A stretch of 64,000 nt of DNA from Brachypterus glaber (taxonomy: Eukaryota; Arthropoda; Insecta; Coleoptera; Kateretidae), in the NCBI GenBank assembly GCA_958510825.1, contig OY294048.1, positions 29,415,026-29,479,025 on the forward strand, written 5' to 3'. Below, piece after piece: positions 51,153-62,104 of the stretch. A model generated the notes under the pieces. The model had not been told where the DNA came from, ran no database searches, and saw only the letters and a program-made list of their open reading frames with translations. Numbering within the stretch: position 1 is the stretch's first letter; every line of letters begins with the position of its first letter. The position numbers were made by a program, and so were the translations under genes.

Positions 51153-52147
51153 TATACAGGGTGTCTGAGCAGGGAGCGAGGGGGGGGGGGCATTTTACAT
51201 TCAGAAAATATAAAAAGTTCCTATAAAAATATTTCTAAAAATGCGTCCTAAGGGAGCTAAGCCCCTTTGAAAGTGGATAAAAATTTCGGTTTTTATTTAA
51301 TAACTCAGGAACTCTTTGAGATATAGCAACGAGGTTTTGCACTTGAACTAATCTTAACAAGGCCCATCTTCGTATGTTATTTTAACCAGGGGTGTGCTAA
51401 ATGGGGGGGCCTTATCAGTTTTTATCCCAAACTTTTTTCTGTGTAACTTTTTTTTGATTTTATTTTTGGAACATGATTGCTTATGTCAAAATACATAAAA
51501 AACGCTATTGTTATAATAATATAAGATTAACCCTTTTCGAGAAAAAATCATTTTAAGGTGAAATTTCACGGTTTGAGGACAAAAAATTAAATAATAAAAA
51601 TGTTGAAAAACTAAATTTGATCTATGCAGGGTGGATGTATATCAAAAACTAAGAAAAAAACCTCATAGACAGGTACTTCCAAAAATTAAACCATAGAGAG
51701 CTAAAATTTCGGTTTTCAACAAATTTCTCCTTCAAATTTTTCTCGAAAACGGTTAATCCTACAGTATTACAACAAGAGTACATTTTTTATCTATTTTCAC
51801 TTGAGGAATCATATTCCAAAAATAAAATCACAAAAAAGTTACACAGAAAAAAGTCTGGAACAAAAAACTGATAAGGCCCCCCATTTCGCACACCCCTGGT
51901 TAAAATAACTACATGAAAATAACATACGAAGATGGGCCTTCTTAAGATTAGTTCACGTGCAAAACCTCGTTGCTATATCTCAAAGAGTTCCTGAGTTATT
52001 AAATAAAAACCGAAATTTTTAGCCACTTTCAAAGGGGCTTAGCTCCCTTACGACGCATTTTTAGATATATTTTTATAGGAACTTTTTGTTATATTTTCTG
52101 ATGTAGAATGACCCCCCACAGTTTTTTGCTCATCATCACCCTGTATA
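51153..52147. mobile_element. 1-kb TATACAGGGTG foldback
   Basis: The ends are TATACAGGGTG and CACCCTGTATA, with arms of about 450 bp pairing along nearly the whole length (AAAAAGTTCCTATAAAAATAT with its complement; CTCAGGAACTCTTTGAGATA with its complement; GCCCATCTTCGTATGTTATTT with its complement). A G-run follows the left end and a C-run precedes the right end. The arms differ by few changes, and no transposase is present. Confidence 0.75.
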
Positions 52148-52373
52148 TACAAAACCAATTGTTTTTTTTAACTTGTTTTTTTCGTTTTCGTTTTTATCTT
52201 ATAATAATAAGATACTCTGTGTGTCTTTTAACTGGCGGAAAAAATGCCCTCGAAACCAGAATGGTTTATTACGGGTGGAAACACCCGCGTACTCGTTATT
52301 AAATTGACGTTAAAAAAAAAATAAACTTTTTGAATTTTCGAGTTTAGAATGTTTAAACTTGGAGAAAAAAACA

Positions 52374-52428
<55 letters not shown>

Positions 52429-52600
52429 GAGTGTGACTGTTTGTAAACATCATAATTTTTTAACGGAATGTCCGATTTGAAAAATTATTTCATCCAACGA
52501 CCTTAAATTTTACACAGATAAAAATAATGTTTAATTCCCTACAAAAATATGTTATCGTTTTTATCGTAGGACTATTAGTTTCCGTGATATAGGCATTTAA
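52374..52600 (+). repeat. (GTCT)n microsatellite with linked module
   Basis: About twelve GTCT units (52376-52427) are followed by a TGTTTGTAAACATCATAATTT block and a GATTTGAAAAATTATTTCATC block, the same arrangement of microsatellite then AT-rich tail as the copies at 5670, 8060, 55240 and 57000, though the tail here is more divergent. Confidence 0.6.
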
Positions 52601-53272
52601 ATATATTTTGATATATTTTTACATTTTCGATTAGATGTCAAATTGTTTGCTAATGATTTCTCGACGTTTTAACAACCGTTGCTAGGTTGCTAATTTACAA
52701 CACATCATTTATCTGCATGTAAATTAAATATTTTACAGTTTATGTTGCTACTGCCAACTTGGTGTCATACTATTTTTCAAAAATTTTGTTTTTTACCTCA
52801 TACTAATGGATGGTTTACCCAATCATTAACACAAGAATTTGACCAATAAAATGTCGGAATTATATGACACATTTATTTCGTTGGTTAAACACTTAGGTTA
52901 TTTAAAGTTAATTAATGGGTAAATTAACCTTAACACCTCAATGGAAGCAATGACTTTTTTGCTTGGTATTAGGGATTGTAATTAAAAATATATATTTAAG
53001 TTTGGGCACAAATTGCTTAAGATATTTTTTTCTTCAAGCGTACTAAAATGTTCATATTTTATAACTGAACACACTAGTTAGAAGTGATCTATTTTTTTAC
53101 AGTAAAAAAAGGAGTTCATTGTTGTACTCCGTAAAAAAAAAGTTAGTTAGCAAAACCATCACTGGCGGCAGCACTCTTTGGCTTTGATGACAGCCATACT
53201 TGTTTGTTTTTTATGTAAACCGGTGGTTGACTCAAGATTCTGTGCAAAAACCTTGTGTGAAATTGATTAAAA

Positions 53273-53474
53273 ATGATTGAAGAAGAATATATGGTTTATA
53301 CACCTACAAATCTCTCCGAAATTGCAAATGCTACATTAGACAAGTTACCATCGAAATCGCGAAAAGTGTACTATTTAGCCTACGAAAAAAATTGAAAATG
53401 AGCTAAGGAAGGTTTAAGTTTATTTCGAAATTGTTTTATTGGCCTATTCTAATAAAAACCACATACTTTATTAA
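53273..53474 (+). pseudogene. Decayed tyrosine-recombinase-like N-terminal fragment
   Basis: An ATG frame of 40 codons (53273-53395) ends LDKLPSKSRKVYYLAYEKN. The next codons read TGA AAA TGA GCT AAG GAA, as if two tryptophan codons had become stops. One frame over, at 53427-53471, EIVLLAYSNKN continues. The pattern KSRxxYxxAYEKxxxW followed by a VLLAY motif resembles the SAM-like N-terminal domain of Crypton-type or integrase-like proteins in insects. Two stops and a frameshift make it non-functional. Identification rests on motif memory. Confidence 0.4.
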
Positions 53475-53536
53475 TGAATAAATTAAATTCAAAAATTAAT
53501 ATTTAAAAAAATATATAGAAAAAATAATATGTTTCA

Positions 53537-53642
53537 CTCCGAGGAAAAGTACTTTTTTTTACTCGTCTGTAGTTTTCGGACTCCGCTTCTCGTCGTCCGT
53601 AAATTGTACAGACTAGTAAAAAAAAGCTTCACTTTTCCTCTT
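53537..53642. repeat. Long hairpin with nested stem
   Basis: GAGGAAAAGT, TTTACTCGTCTGTA on the left and TACAGACTAGTAAA, ACTTTTCCTC on the right pair with small bulges. An inner stem CGGAC / GTCCG (53577-53599) holds a 13-nt loop that reads GACGAGAAGCGGA on the minus strand. It is probably a palindromic MITE. Confidence 0.65.
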
Positions 53643-54390
53643 AGTAAAACAATATACTATCTTTAGGAACTTCAGACTCCCTTCCCCAGCTTAATAAAAT
53701 CAGTCTACCAATATCACTCTATACGATGATTAGAAAATAGATTTATGGAATAATAAATTAATATTTTTATAATTTTGATTAAAATTAAAAAATTCTGTCC
53801 TTATAATTTTTTTTAGTTATAACATTTTCTAATTAAATCGCATTTATGTTAAGGTTAGATCAAAAGACACAAAAACAATAAAGTTGTGAATCGGCACTAC
53901 GCTTAATTAAATTAAGCATTAGAAGCATATGTTTTAATGAAAATATCTGTTACTTAAATCTTTGTGTACCGGAAATGTTTTAGCTATTTTAACTTTACCA
54001 AACCACCCTTCATTAAGTTTTATAAGTAAATCGAATTAGCTATGACATTGTGTCTCAATAATGCATTATAATAGTAGGGGTTAACCTTTGGAATTAATGT
54101 TGAAATCCAGGTGTTTATAATATAAAATATTAATTTAATGTTATACACTTAACGGAGTTTTATCTAAAATCTAAAATTTATTATTAAGTTTTATGCTTAA
54201 TTTATTTTTAGAGTTTTTTACTGCTACCGACAAAACATACATTCAACCGAAATGCATAACTTTGAATGATAGAAACTGTATTTCAAAACACTTAAAAATA
54301 AAACTATTATGAGTTTTCTGACGGTAAAAAAGGAATGTAAAATAATGTAAAAATATCCTACTAAATAATTTTAATATTATTAGTATATAA
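53643..54390. other. AT-rich sequence without recognised genes
   Basis: No gene or element end was recognised before the pentanucleotide array. Confidence 0.35.
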
Positions 54391-54394
54391 TATC

Positions 54395-55140
54395 GTATAG
54401 TAGTGTAGTGTACTGTAGTTTAGTATAGTCTAGTATAGTTTAGTGTAGTGTAGTGTAATGTAGTGTAGTGTAGTGTAGTGTAATGTAGTGTAGTGTAGTG
54501 TAGTGTAGTGTAGTGTAGTGTAGTGTAGTGTAGAGTAGAGTAGTGTAGTGTAGTGTAGTGTAGTGTAGTGTAGTGTAGTGTAGTGTAGTAAAGTGTAGTG
54601 TAGTGTAGTGTAGTGTAGTGTAGTGTAGTGTAGTGTAGTGTAGTGTAGTGTAGTGTAGTGTAGTGTAGTGTAGTGTAGTGTAGTGTAGTGCAGTGCAGTG
54701 CAGTACTAAATAATTTTAATATTATTAGTATATAATATCGTATAGTAGTGTAGTGTACTGTAGTTTAGTATAGTCTAGTATAGTTTAGTGTAGTGTAGTG
54801 TAATGTAGTGTAGTGTAGTGTAGTGTAGTGTAGTGTAGTGTAGTGTAGTGTAGTGTAGTGTAGTGTAGTGTAGTGTAGTGTAGTGTAGTGTAGTGTAGTG
54901 TAGTGTAGTGTAGTGTAGTGTAGAGTAGTGTAGTGTAGTGTAGTGTAGTGTAGTGTAGTGTAGTGTAGTGTAGTGTAGTGTAGTAAAGTGTAGTGTAGTG
55001 TAGTGTAGTGTAGTGTAGTGTAGTGTAGTGTAGTGTAGTGTAGTGTAGTGTAGTGTAGTGTAGTGTAGTGTAGTGTAGTGTAGTGTAGTGTAGTGTAGTG
55101 TAGTGTAGTGCAGTGCAGTGCAGTGCAGTGCAGTGCAGTG
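54395..55140. repeat. (TAGTG)n satellite with 345-bp duplication
   Basis: Two blocks of TAGTG repeats (54404-54704 and 54749-55140) carry sporadic variants such as TAATG, TAGAG, TAAAG and a terminal CAGTG run. Each is preceded by the same non-repetitive leader (54361-54403 and 54706-54748), and the variant units recur in the same order 345 bp apart, so one unit was copied whole. The three overlapping minus-strand frames are translations of the repeat. Confidence 0.95.
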
Positions 55141-55239
55141 CACATAGTGCGTCCTCGTTGTTTTTCTTCATAATTATTTTTTCTTTTTCCCAACCTTTTT
55201 ATGTATATATTTTTGTGTATATTATTATATTATTCACAG

Positions 55240-55660
55240 CTTCTGCTCAGGAATAATATTATAGAATAGTTTCGAATTTTCAAAAAAAAAAACAACAATC
55301 GTCCTAGAAAAAAATTCTTGGATATAAATTTGTTTCATGAAAAAATAAGCAACTTTTTTTGAATTGTCGTCCGTCTGTCTGTCTGTCTATCTGATGTCGT
55401 GACTTATGTGAACACGATAACTCAAGAACGAATAATCCGATCGTCTTGAAATTTTCAGGGAAAATGAAGTTCTATATTATTATTATATATATGAAATAAA
55501 TTATTATTGTAAGGAAAATATCCCTATTGTTTTTGAAAGTAATCCCCCCAAAAACAAAAAAGTTATGGTCAAACTTTTAAAAAAATCGAAAAAATTCCGA
55601 TTAACGTAATTTTTTCAAGAAAAATAACTTTTATTATAGGATCAATTCTATCAAAAACAA
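55240..55660 (+). repeat. Microsatellite-linked dispersed repeat, copy 2
   Basis: It follows 5670-6090 block for block: AGGAATAATATTATAG, TTCGAATTTTCAAAAAAAA, CAATCGTCCTAGAAA, the GTCCGTCTGTCTGTCTGTC tract, CACGATAACTCAAGAACGAA, AATCCGATCG and TAATCCCCCCAAAAACAAAA. A short TATTATTATATATATGAAAT insertion is specific to this copy. Confidence 0.7.
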
Positions 55661-55861
55661 ATATTTAATAAAAAACTTGAAAAATTTAAAGTTTTTTTTT
55701 GAAAACTCTTTTTATGATTTTTTTTTCAATAATTTTTCGTTTTTCAAAAAAGATCTTTTTTTAATGTTATTTTTTAATTTTTTTTTTTTAATTATTTGGG
55801 AAATACAATATACCATTTACTGTGAATAATATAATAATAATATAATAATGCATAGCATATA

Positions 55862-56230
55862 GTAGTTTTCGTAACGAGTAAGCGACTTTAGTCAGTGCAC
55901 GAGAATGAAGTTTTTTTGACGACGCGCAGTCCAAAAAATCATTCGAGTGCACTAATGACTTGTAGCAAACGAGTTGCGAACATCATTTTTCGTTCGATCT
56001 ACAGTATAGACTCTTTAAAAATGTATATTTTAAAGAATTACCTGTGTTTAATTTTGACTTTTTCAAAATAAAAAGCTATGTGTAATTGTTTGGATAAATG
56101 AGTCTGCATAGTTGTTATTTCATTCAAATATGCACTATTTACTCGTGTGGTGGAAAAATATCGTAACGAGAATATATAGTGAACATACATTTTTCTTTAT
56201 TTCGTGTACACTAGGTCGTACGAAAACATA
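55862..56230 (+). repeat. Dispersed repeat family A, copy 2
   Basis: It is the inverse of 21690-22062. The left end has CGTAACGAGTAAGCGAC and the right end ATCGTAACGAGAATATA, so both ends contain the CGTAACGAG word. The open frame at 56112-56300 runs through its end and is not credible. Confidence 0.6.
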
Positions 56231-56317
56231 TATTCAAGGCTTGTTTTATTATTCTTATGTGATATCACATAAGTCATATATGACCTATGTGCCGGAATAA
56301 ATGCATTTTACGAATTG

Positions 56318-56441
56318 ATCTATGGCAACCAATGTTTTTTTTACAGTGTGTTTAGAATAAAAAAAAAATCATGAAAATTAATTTGTTAACAAAAGTGTTT
56401 TTTAGTGTATTTAGAACAAAAAAAATTGTTGCCATAGATAG
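56318..56441. repeat. 124-bp hairpin
   Basis: GATCTATGGCAACCAATGTTTTTTTT and AAAAAAAATTGTTGCCATAGAT pair across an AT-rich loop with a repeated TTTTT(T)AGTGTATTTAGAA word. It is probably a small MITE. Confidence 0.5.
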
Positions 56442-56485
56442 TGTTGTTAGCGCTATAAAGTTCATTATAATTTAATAAAGAATGG

Positions 56486-56557
56486 GAATCATTAGTAATT
56501 TAAGAAACGATGCGAATCACTAGTAATTTAAGAAAGTATGCGAATCACTAGTAATGA
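56486..56557 (+). repeat. 28-bp tandem repeat
   Basis: About 2.6 units of GAATCACTAGTAATTTAAGA with AACGATGC or AAGTATGC. Confidence 0.7.
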
Positions 56558-56999
56558 CTGAAATATCGATATTATTGTTCCAGTTACTCTCATATACTAT
56601 TAAACATTCAATTTTCTTCTATAACGTCGCATTTAAAACGTTATCTATCATTTCAAACGCTTAAATCCATGGATTCCGAAGGTGGAAAAGGGAAAAAGAA
56701 CAGCGAAATAAATCCTACATTGTTGGTCTTTTATTATGCACTGCTATATGATTCTTTGATGAAAACTTTACGGTCCACTAAACCATCCATTTGTACTAAT
56801 AAAAAAAATTGAAGCACACCTATAAACTTTCTGTTAGGGTGGATCGGGGTGGATCTATACTTTTTGTTGTAGTTAAATTTATATTTACATCGGCACTTAA
56901 TGCTACTAAGATGTATTAAAATCTTCGCCGAAAAGTAAAGGTCTTTAACCATGTTTTTTTTTTCACATTTCTCGAAGTTTTAGACCTTTCTGAGAAATT

Positions 57000-57012
57000 T
57001 TTTCGTCCGCCC

Positions 57013-57046
<34 letters not shown>

Positions 57047-57180
57047 AAACTCGATAACTCCATTTCTAAATATGATATAGACAAGCGGTTTTTTGCATAT
57101 TGTTTCTTATCTGATTTCGAAGAGCTGATTACATTTTTGGGGTAAACAATTGGGGGTAAGGGGTTAAGAATGGGGTAAAA
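57000..57180 (+). repeat. Microsatellite-linked module, divergent copy
   Basis: A GTCTGTCTGTCTGTCTGTTTG tract (in part) is followed by TAAACTCGATAACTCCATTTC, the same microsatellite then GATAACTC order as elsewhere. The tail diverges after that. Confidence 0.5.
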
Positions 57181-57587
57181 CTCTTATTTTTAGCTTTTTT
57201 TTTTTGGTTATAATCAAGGCAATTTTATTAATTTAGCGCTTATATGAAAGATAATTTTAAACTGGTCAAAAAATTTTACTAACAATTTTTTAATAAAATG
57301 CATTGTTTTCGAGATATTGGCGTTTAAAGCAGTAAAACGTTTATTTATAACCCATTTTTAAAAAAACTATTTTAAATGAAGGCTATTTTTATCCCTATAA
57401 TAAAATGCTATATACCGTTTTTGGCTAGAATATAAGGTAATGGAAATACAGACTTACAAACTTTAATGTATTAATGGTTGCCTATTCACGTGATCACACA
57501 ACTTTCCTTTTCATAACCTTTTAAATTAGTGCCTAGTGCCGATGTTTTGCAACTGTTCAGCTGGTTTACAACTGCTTTTATTATACT

Positions 57588-57664
57588 CTGCCGTGCTAAA
57601 CTGAAAGGTCCTATCTACATAGGTTTAACATACACAGATGGGACCTTTCAGCTTAGAAAGGCAG
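57588..57664. repeat. 77-nt stem-loop of precursor size
   Basis: CTGCC (3-nt bulge) CTAAACTGAAAGGTCC pairs with GGACCTTTCAGCTTAG (3-nt bulge) GGCAG across a 29-nt loop; the central 11 bp are perfect. It lies inside a GC-richer block with a 79-codon open frame (57529-57768) that I do not recognise. It could be a MITE core or an RNA hairpin. Confidence 0.5.
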
Positions 57665-58117
57665 TACTTCTCGCAGCTTCACAGCAGAGAAGTATTATAT
57701 GTTTACTTTGTATCCCGAACAAAGAAAAACATTTGTCCAAAATCAAAAAATTGCACCAAAGGGCATAAACATCTACTTAATACCCTTGGTACAAAAATAA
57801 CTCCTGAGTAATATTTTTTAGGAATTATTCCCATTAAAATACCACTCTATATATCAATATTATTGTTCAAGTAAAAAAATTTATTCACATCAAGCAGTAA
57901 TTAAAAGTGTCACAAGCATGTCGATAAAAAGGAAATCTTTTCAATTTTCACAGCATTGAAATCCATTAATACAATAAAAAATAGTCGGAGGGTTGCTTTA
58001 AAAAAGGAAGTAATTAAAGCAATGTCTATATTTCTGTAATTATTTATGGAGGATGAACTTCCTGTGTGATATACCTGAACGAATTAATATTTTTTATTTG
58101 AAATAATATCATATAAT

Positions 58118-58142
58118 ATACAGGGTGTCTCAGTACTGACGC
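58118..58142 (+). repeat. Solitary TATACAGGGTGTCTCAG terminus
   Basis: It is one end of an ACAGGGTGTCTCA element; the partner end was not found nearby. Compare 6548-6575. Confidence 0.4.
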
Positions 58143-58744
58143 ACCACCTAGAAAGGGCAAGTAGTAGAAGGTCTGGAAATGTAGAAAAAATTATAAAAAG
58201 AATTCATCATCATCGGTCCTCGAAATAAGAAAGTTTAAAACCTAATTTTATAATTACATTTGCATACATTTTAATTTAAAAATACTTTTATTTTAAAAAT
58301 CGTGCTTTTTTTTAAATACCCAAATGAATAGTATACTTACATTAGGGTAATTCAAATTCAAACAGAAACTTTCCTTATGTTCTGAAAAATACTAAAACAA
58401 AATTATGTGCCAAATTTTTGCTCAAAAAAAAAACTAAATTTAAAAGAAAAATTAAAAATTATATTTTTTTATAAGGTTATCTGGCATACTAGCATTTCGT
58501 GCAAAATGCAAAAATTTAAATCTGCGCCAAATTTTAGCTCAAACAAACGAAATTTAATTAAAAAAAAAACGTGCCTTAAAAAAATTGTAATTTTCAAATA
58601 TTATTTTTTGATCTGAAAATTTGCACAAAATTGTTATGACATTAGTTAATTAAAATGTTTTACTATAGGTATGTGTAAGAAAAAACTTTTGGCTCCACGA
58701 TACTAACCTAAGCTACTTCCTGCTTATCGACTACACTGTAACAA
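58143..58744. other. AT-rich sequence without recognised genes
   Basis: Two similar stretches with TGTGCCAAATTTTTGCTCAAA and CTGCGCCAAATTTTAGCTCAAA (58410 and 58520 regions) form a degraded direct repeat. No gene was recognised. Confidence 0.35.
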
Positions 58745-58754
58745 GGATTAAGTA

Positions 58755-59003
58755 GTTTAGTTTAGTTCAGTGCCGGGTTCACAGCCCTCAACACCTGGTC
58801 TCTAGGGACCTTTGTGTTAACCGCACAGATCTTCTCATATCATCCCTGTTTCTTTTATATAGTTCAAGTGTTCAGGATCTCGTTTGGTTCCAGCGAGTCG
58901 TTCCCATCTTAGGCCTATTAGAGATGGACATTCACATATTAGGTGGTAGGGCTCCTCGCCCCTTCCCCACATCTCCTGCACACGGGGCTCCTTTGGACTT
59001 TTT
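58755..59003 (-). mobile_element. Non-LTR 3' fragment, minus strand
   Basis: It is homologous to the 3' end of 16072-17690 (CAACACCTGGTC, TTGTGTTAACCGCACAGATC, CCACATCTCCTGCACACGGG), with internal deletions. GGATTAAGTA flanks it at 58745-58754 and 59004-59013, a 10-bp target duplication. Its tail reads AACTAAACTAAAC on the minus strand. Confidence 0.75.
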
Positions 59004-59028
59004 GGATTAAGTAAGTAAATTTACAATA

Positions 59029-59930
59029 GGGATGACCGGGGCTAGTTGTCTCAGGGGTAAGTTGTCGAAGTGCGTATATCTCAAAAATTAAAATAGTTTT
59101 CTGCACCAAACCGAGATTAACGTTATAAAAGTGCCATTTATAATTTGTAAACCTAAAAGCAATAAATTAAAAGGGCAGCAAGATTAATCAAAAAATGTCA
59201 AAATTAGAGCTTCCAGTAATTTTTTTGTGGTAAATATTTTTTCTTATTGTGAGTGATTTAAAACATTAAAATAAGAAAATTGTATGTATAATAATAGTTT
59301 AAGATGTATATTATTTGTTGATATTATTATTTAGGAGTGTTTTTTCGTTAATTAGAAAGTACTTGAGACTTAACGTAAAATTTACCACTGGGGCTGGTTG
59401 TCGCATTTGGCTTGGGGCTAGTTGTCGCATGATCTGGAGATATGTTCATGGTATAACATTTCCAATTTCGCATTTTTTTATTCAAAACTGTTAAAAAGTG
59501 AATCTTTGTTGAATAGCACATAAAATCATTTATGAAATTAAACAAAATTAAAAAAAAATCGAAAAAATATTACTTAATTACAAAGTTAACAATTTTGGCC
59601 CAAGTGTGAAAAGATAAATACCAATCGGCTTGTGGGGAGGCACATGTCTTATTAGTTAGTTATAATTTTTATAAATACCTTTATATTTCTTTAAAAAAAT
59701 ATACACTAAGTGCCGCGACAACGTGCCCCTTGTCGGCGCAAGTTGTCGCATTTCTCAAGACTTCACAAAAAAAACTCTAATAGCCTATAAAATTTTCCAT
59801 GTTTTTTCTTTAAATAATATTACTGAAACATACAGCTAAAATTACCATTTGGTCAATTTAAAAAACAGGCAAAAATAAAGAAAAAAACTGACTTTGAATG
59901 AAAAGTGCGACAATTAGCCCCGGTCACCCC
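59029..59930 (-). mobile_element. TA-flanked element GGGGTGACCGGGGCTA, copy 2
   Basis: It is inverted relative to 48876-49792, with TA at 59027-59028 and 59931-59932. Internal copies of the terminal word are kept (near 59388 and 59413), and the minus-strand open frame at 59348-59545 contains the same short MNISPDH peptide as copy 1. Copies differ by scattered changes and small indels. Confidence 0.75.
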
Positions 59931-59932
59931 TA

Positions 59933-60569
59933 CAGTAGGTGAGACGTTTGGGACTCATCTAGTGTATGGTAAATTTTTTCGTGTTAGTAAATATTGTGTA
60001 ATATTTTATTATCACCAATGTTATAATACCATACTGCCAATGTAATATTTGTATAAATATATTATAAAGTTGCATTGGATTTAAAAAAGCCACTTAATAG
60101 TATGGTAAAATTACCCAAAAATGTATATTTACTATACATAATACAGGGACCTTTTAAAGAGGTAGTTTATATCTAAGAATGTTCCGGTATACAATAATTT
60201 TAAAATTTAATATGAAACTTCTTTGTGCATGCCTGTAGTAGTATATATTTTCATAAAATAAGGCTTCATATTTCTTAAATTGTCTTCAAAATATAACTCA
60301 CCGATGCCTATTTTATCATTTAAATAAAATTATAGTTCATTTTCAGCCATATTTTTTCTAATTTTTTATAAATAAGGGACTAAAATTTACCAGATTTATC
60401 ACATTATAAATAATGTAAATCAACATAGTCTTTTTACAGTGTACAACCATTTGAGTCCTTATAGCAAAAAAACTACCGGTGTACCCATAGCAGAGCTTCA
60501 CTAAAATACTTCTGAAATCTAAGAGCAAATATTTCCTTTTGAATCATCATTTTTGATACAATGAATAAA
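59933..60569. other. AT-rich sequence without recognised genes
   Basis: Nothing was recognised apart from a CTTTTTACAGTGTACAAC terminus-like word near 60430. Confidence 0.35.
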
Positions 60570-60574
60570 AGTAT

Positions 60575-61838
60575 AGACCAGGGTCGATAATTTTGAAAAT
60601 GGTAAAAAGTGAAAAAAAATTATAGTAGGATGAAACCCGTTAAAAAAGGACGAGAATATAACAAAAATGAAAGGAAAAATAATTTACGGGCGATCTGAGG
60701 TCGGGAAGTGGAAGGGGGTGAGTTTTTAAGGGTAAAAAACGGTGTATCTCGATTTCCGGCAAAACTACAAGTCCTATGGAAAAAAATTAAATGACAAAGT
60801 TGTAGGTAATAAAGAGACCTACAACTTTTGTAATTACACTTTTTTCACATAACCTCAAAATTTATGTGAAAAATTCAAATAATCAAGTTTTTGGTTTGGA
60901 CTTTTTATCTGATGCAAAAAATTTTTTTTTTCACGAAATTTGGTGAAAACTTACCTTTTTATGTCCTAAAGACACTGTAATTTTTTTGATTTGAAATATT
61001 TATTTTTTCACCTTATTTTGACTTAATATCGAAAAAACACCCTAATTTTCAATCGAAAATTCTCGCGTCAAAATATCAGCTTTTTAAAAAAAGTCGGCGA
61101 GTTTTTTGTTCGTTGAAATCTCTTCTTTCTGATAATGTAAAAAAATATATACATTACTATGGTAAATGTTCTCAGAAAATGCAAAGAAAAGAAAAAAACT
61201 CGAATCCGATTTTTTTTTAATCACTATGTACAATTTTGAGCTATTTAGTAAAATTTACACTTTAATTACTTGAAAAACGTAAGATTCTATGTTACATTGA
61301 TAAACAAAAGATTACAAATCCATAAATCATAAAGATTGCAAGAAACATGCGAAAATAGTTGTTCTAAATAAAAAAGTAAAAAGTATAAAGTATAAATAAA
61401 AAGTCAAAATAAGGTGAAAAAATAAATATTTCAAATCAAAAAAATTACAGTGTCTTTAGGACATAAAAAGGTAAGTTTTCACCAAATTTCGTGAAAAAAA
61501 AAATTTTTTTGCATAAGATAAAAAGTCCAAACCAAAAACTTTATTTAAATTTTTCACATAAATTTTGAGGTTATGTGAAAAAAGTATAATTACAAAAGTT
61601 GTAGGTCTCTTTATTACCTACAACTTTGTCATTTAATTTTTTTCCATAGGACTTGTAGTTTTGCCGGAAATCGAGATACACCGTTTTTTACCCTTAAAAA
61701 CTCACCCCCTTCCACTTCCCGACCTCAGATCGCCCGTAAATTATTTTTCCTTTCATTTTTGTTATATTCTCGTCCTTTTTTAACGGGTTTCATCCTACTA
61801 TTATTTTTTTTGGTTTCAAAAATTATCGACCCTGGTCT
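60575..61838 (-). mobile_element. 1264-bp foldback element, copy 2
   Basis: The ends are again AGACCAGGGTCGATAATTTT and complement, with 5-bp flanks AGTAT (60570-60574 and 61839-61843). The arms are almost identical to copy 1. The unique centre (for example ACATGCGAAAATAGTTGTTC near 61347) is the reverse complement of copy 1's centre, so this copy is inserted in the opposite orientation. Confidence 0.85.
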
Positions 61839-62104
61839 AGTATAGTTCTTAGTAGTTGTAGGACGCTACTACAATAATTGTAGAGCTTCACTTCGGTCGT
61901 TTCTTTTAAGTACCTATCTATTGTAAAAAAAAACAATACATTTTTCTAGACTGTTAAAATAGTGTTTGTATTTGCCAGGAGGCTCTAAAATATTCGTCAT
62001 AAAGAAGCATAATTAAAAACAATAAACGACTATATGATTTAGTATTCTCTTCAAAATCAGTGGCGGTTCATACATAATAACTAATAACATACTTATTATA
62101 TTAT

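Noticed and set aside
54395..55140. Telomeric repeat
   Set aside because: Insect telomeres are usually TTAGG; this array is TAGTG and internal.
54765..55193. Three long minus-strand open frames
   Set aside because: They are translations of the TAGTG pentanucleotide in three frames (H-Y-T-T-L repeats), not proteins.
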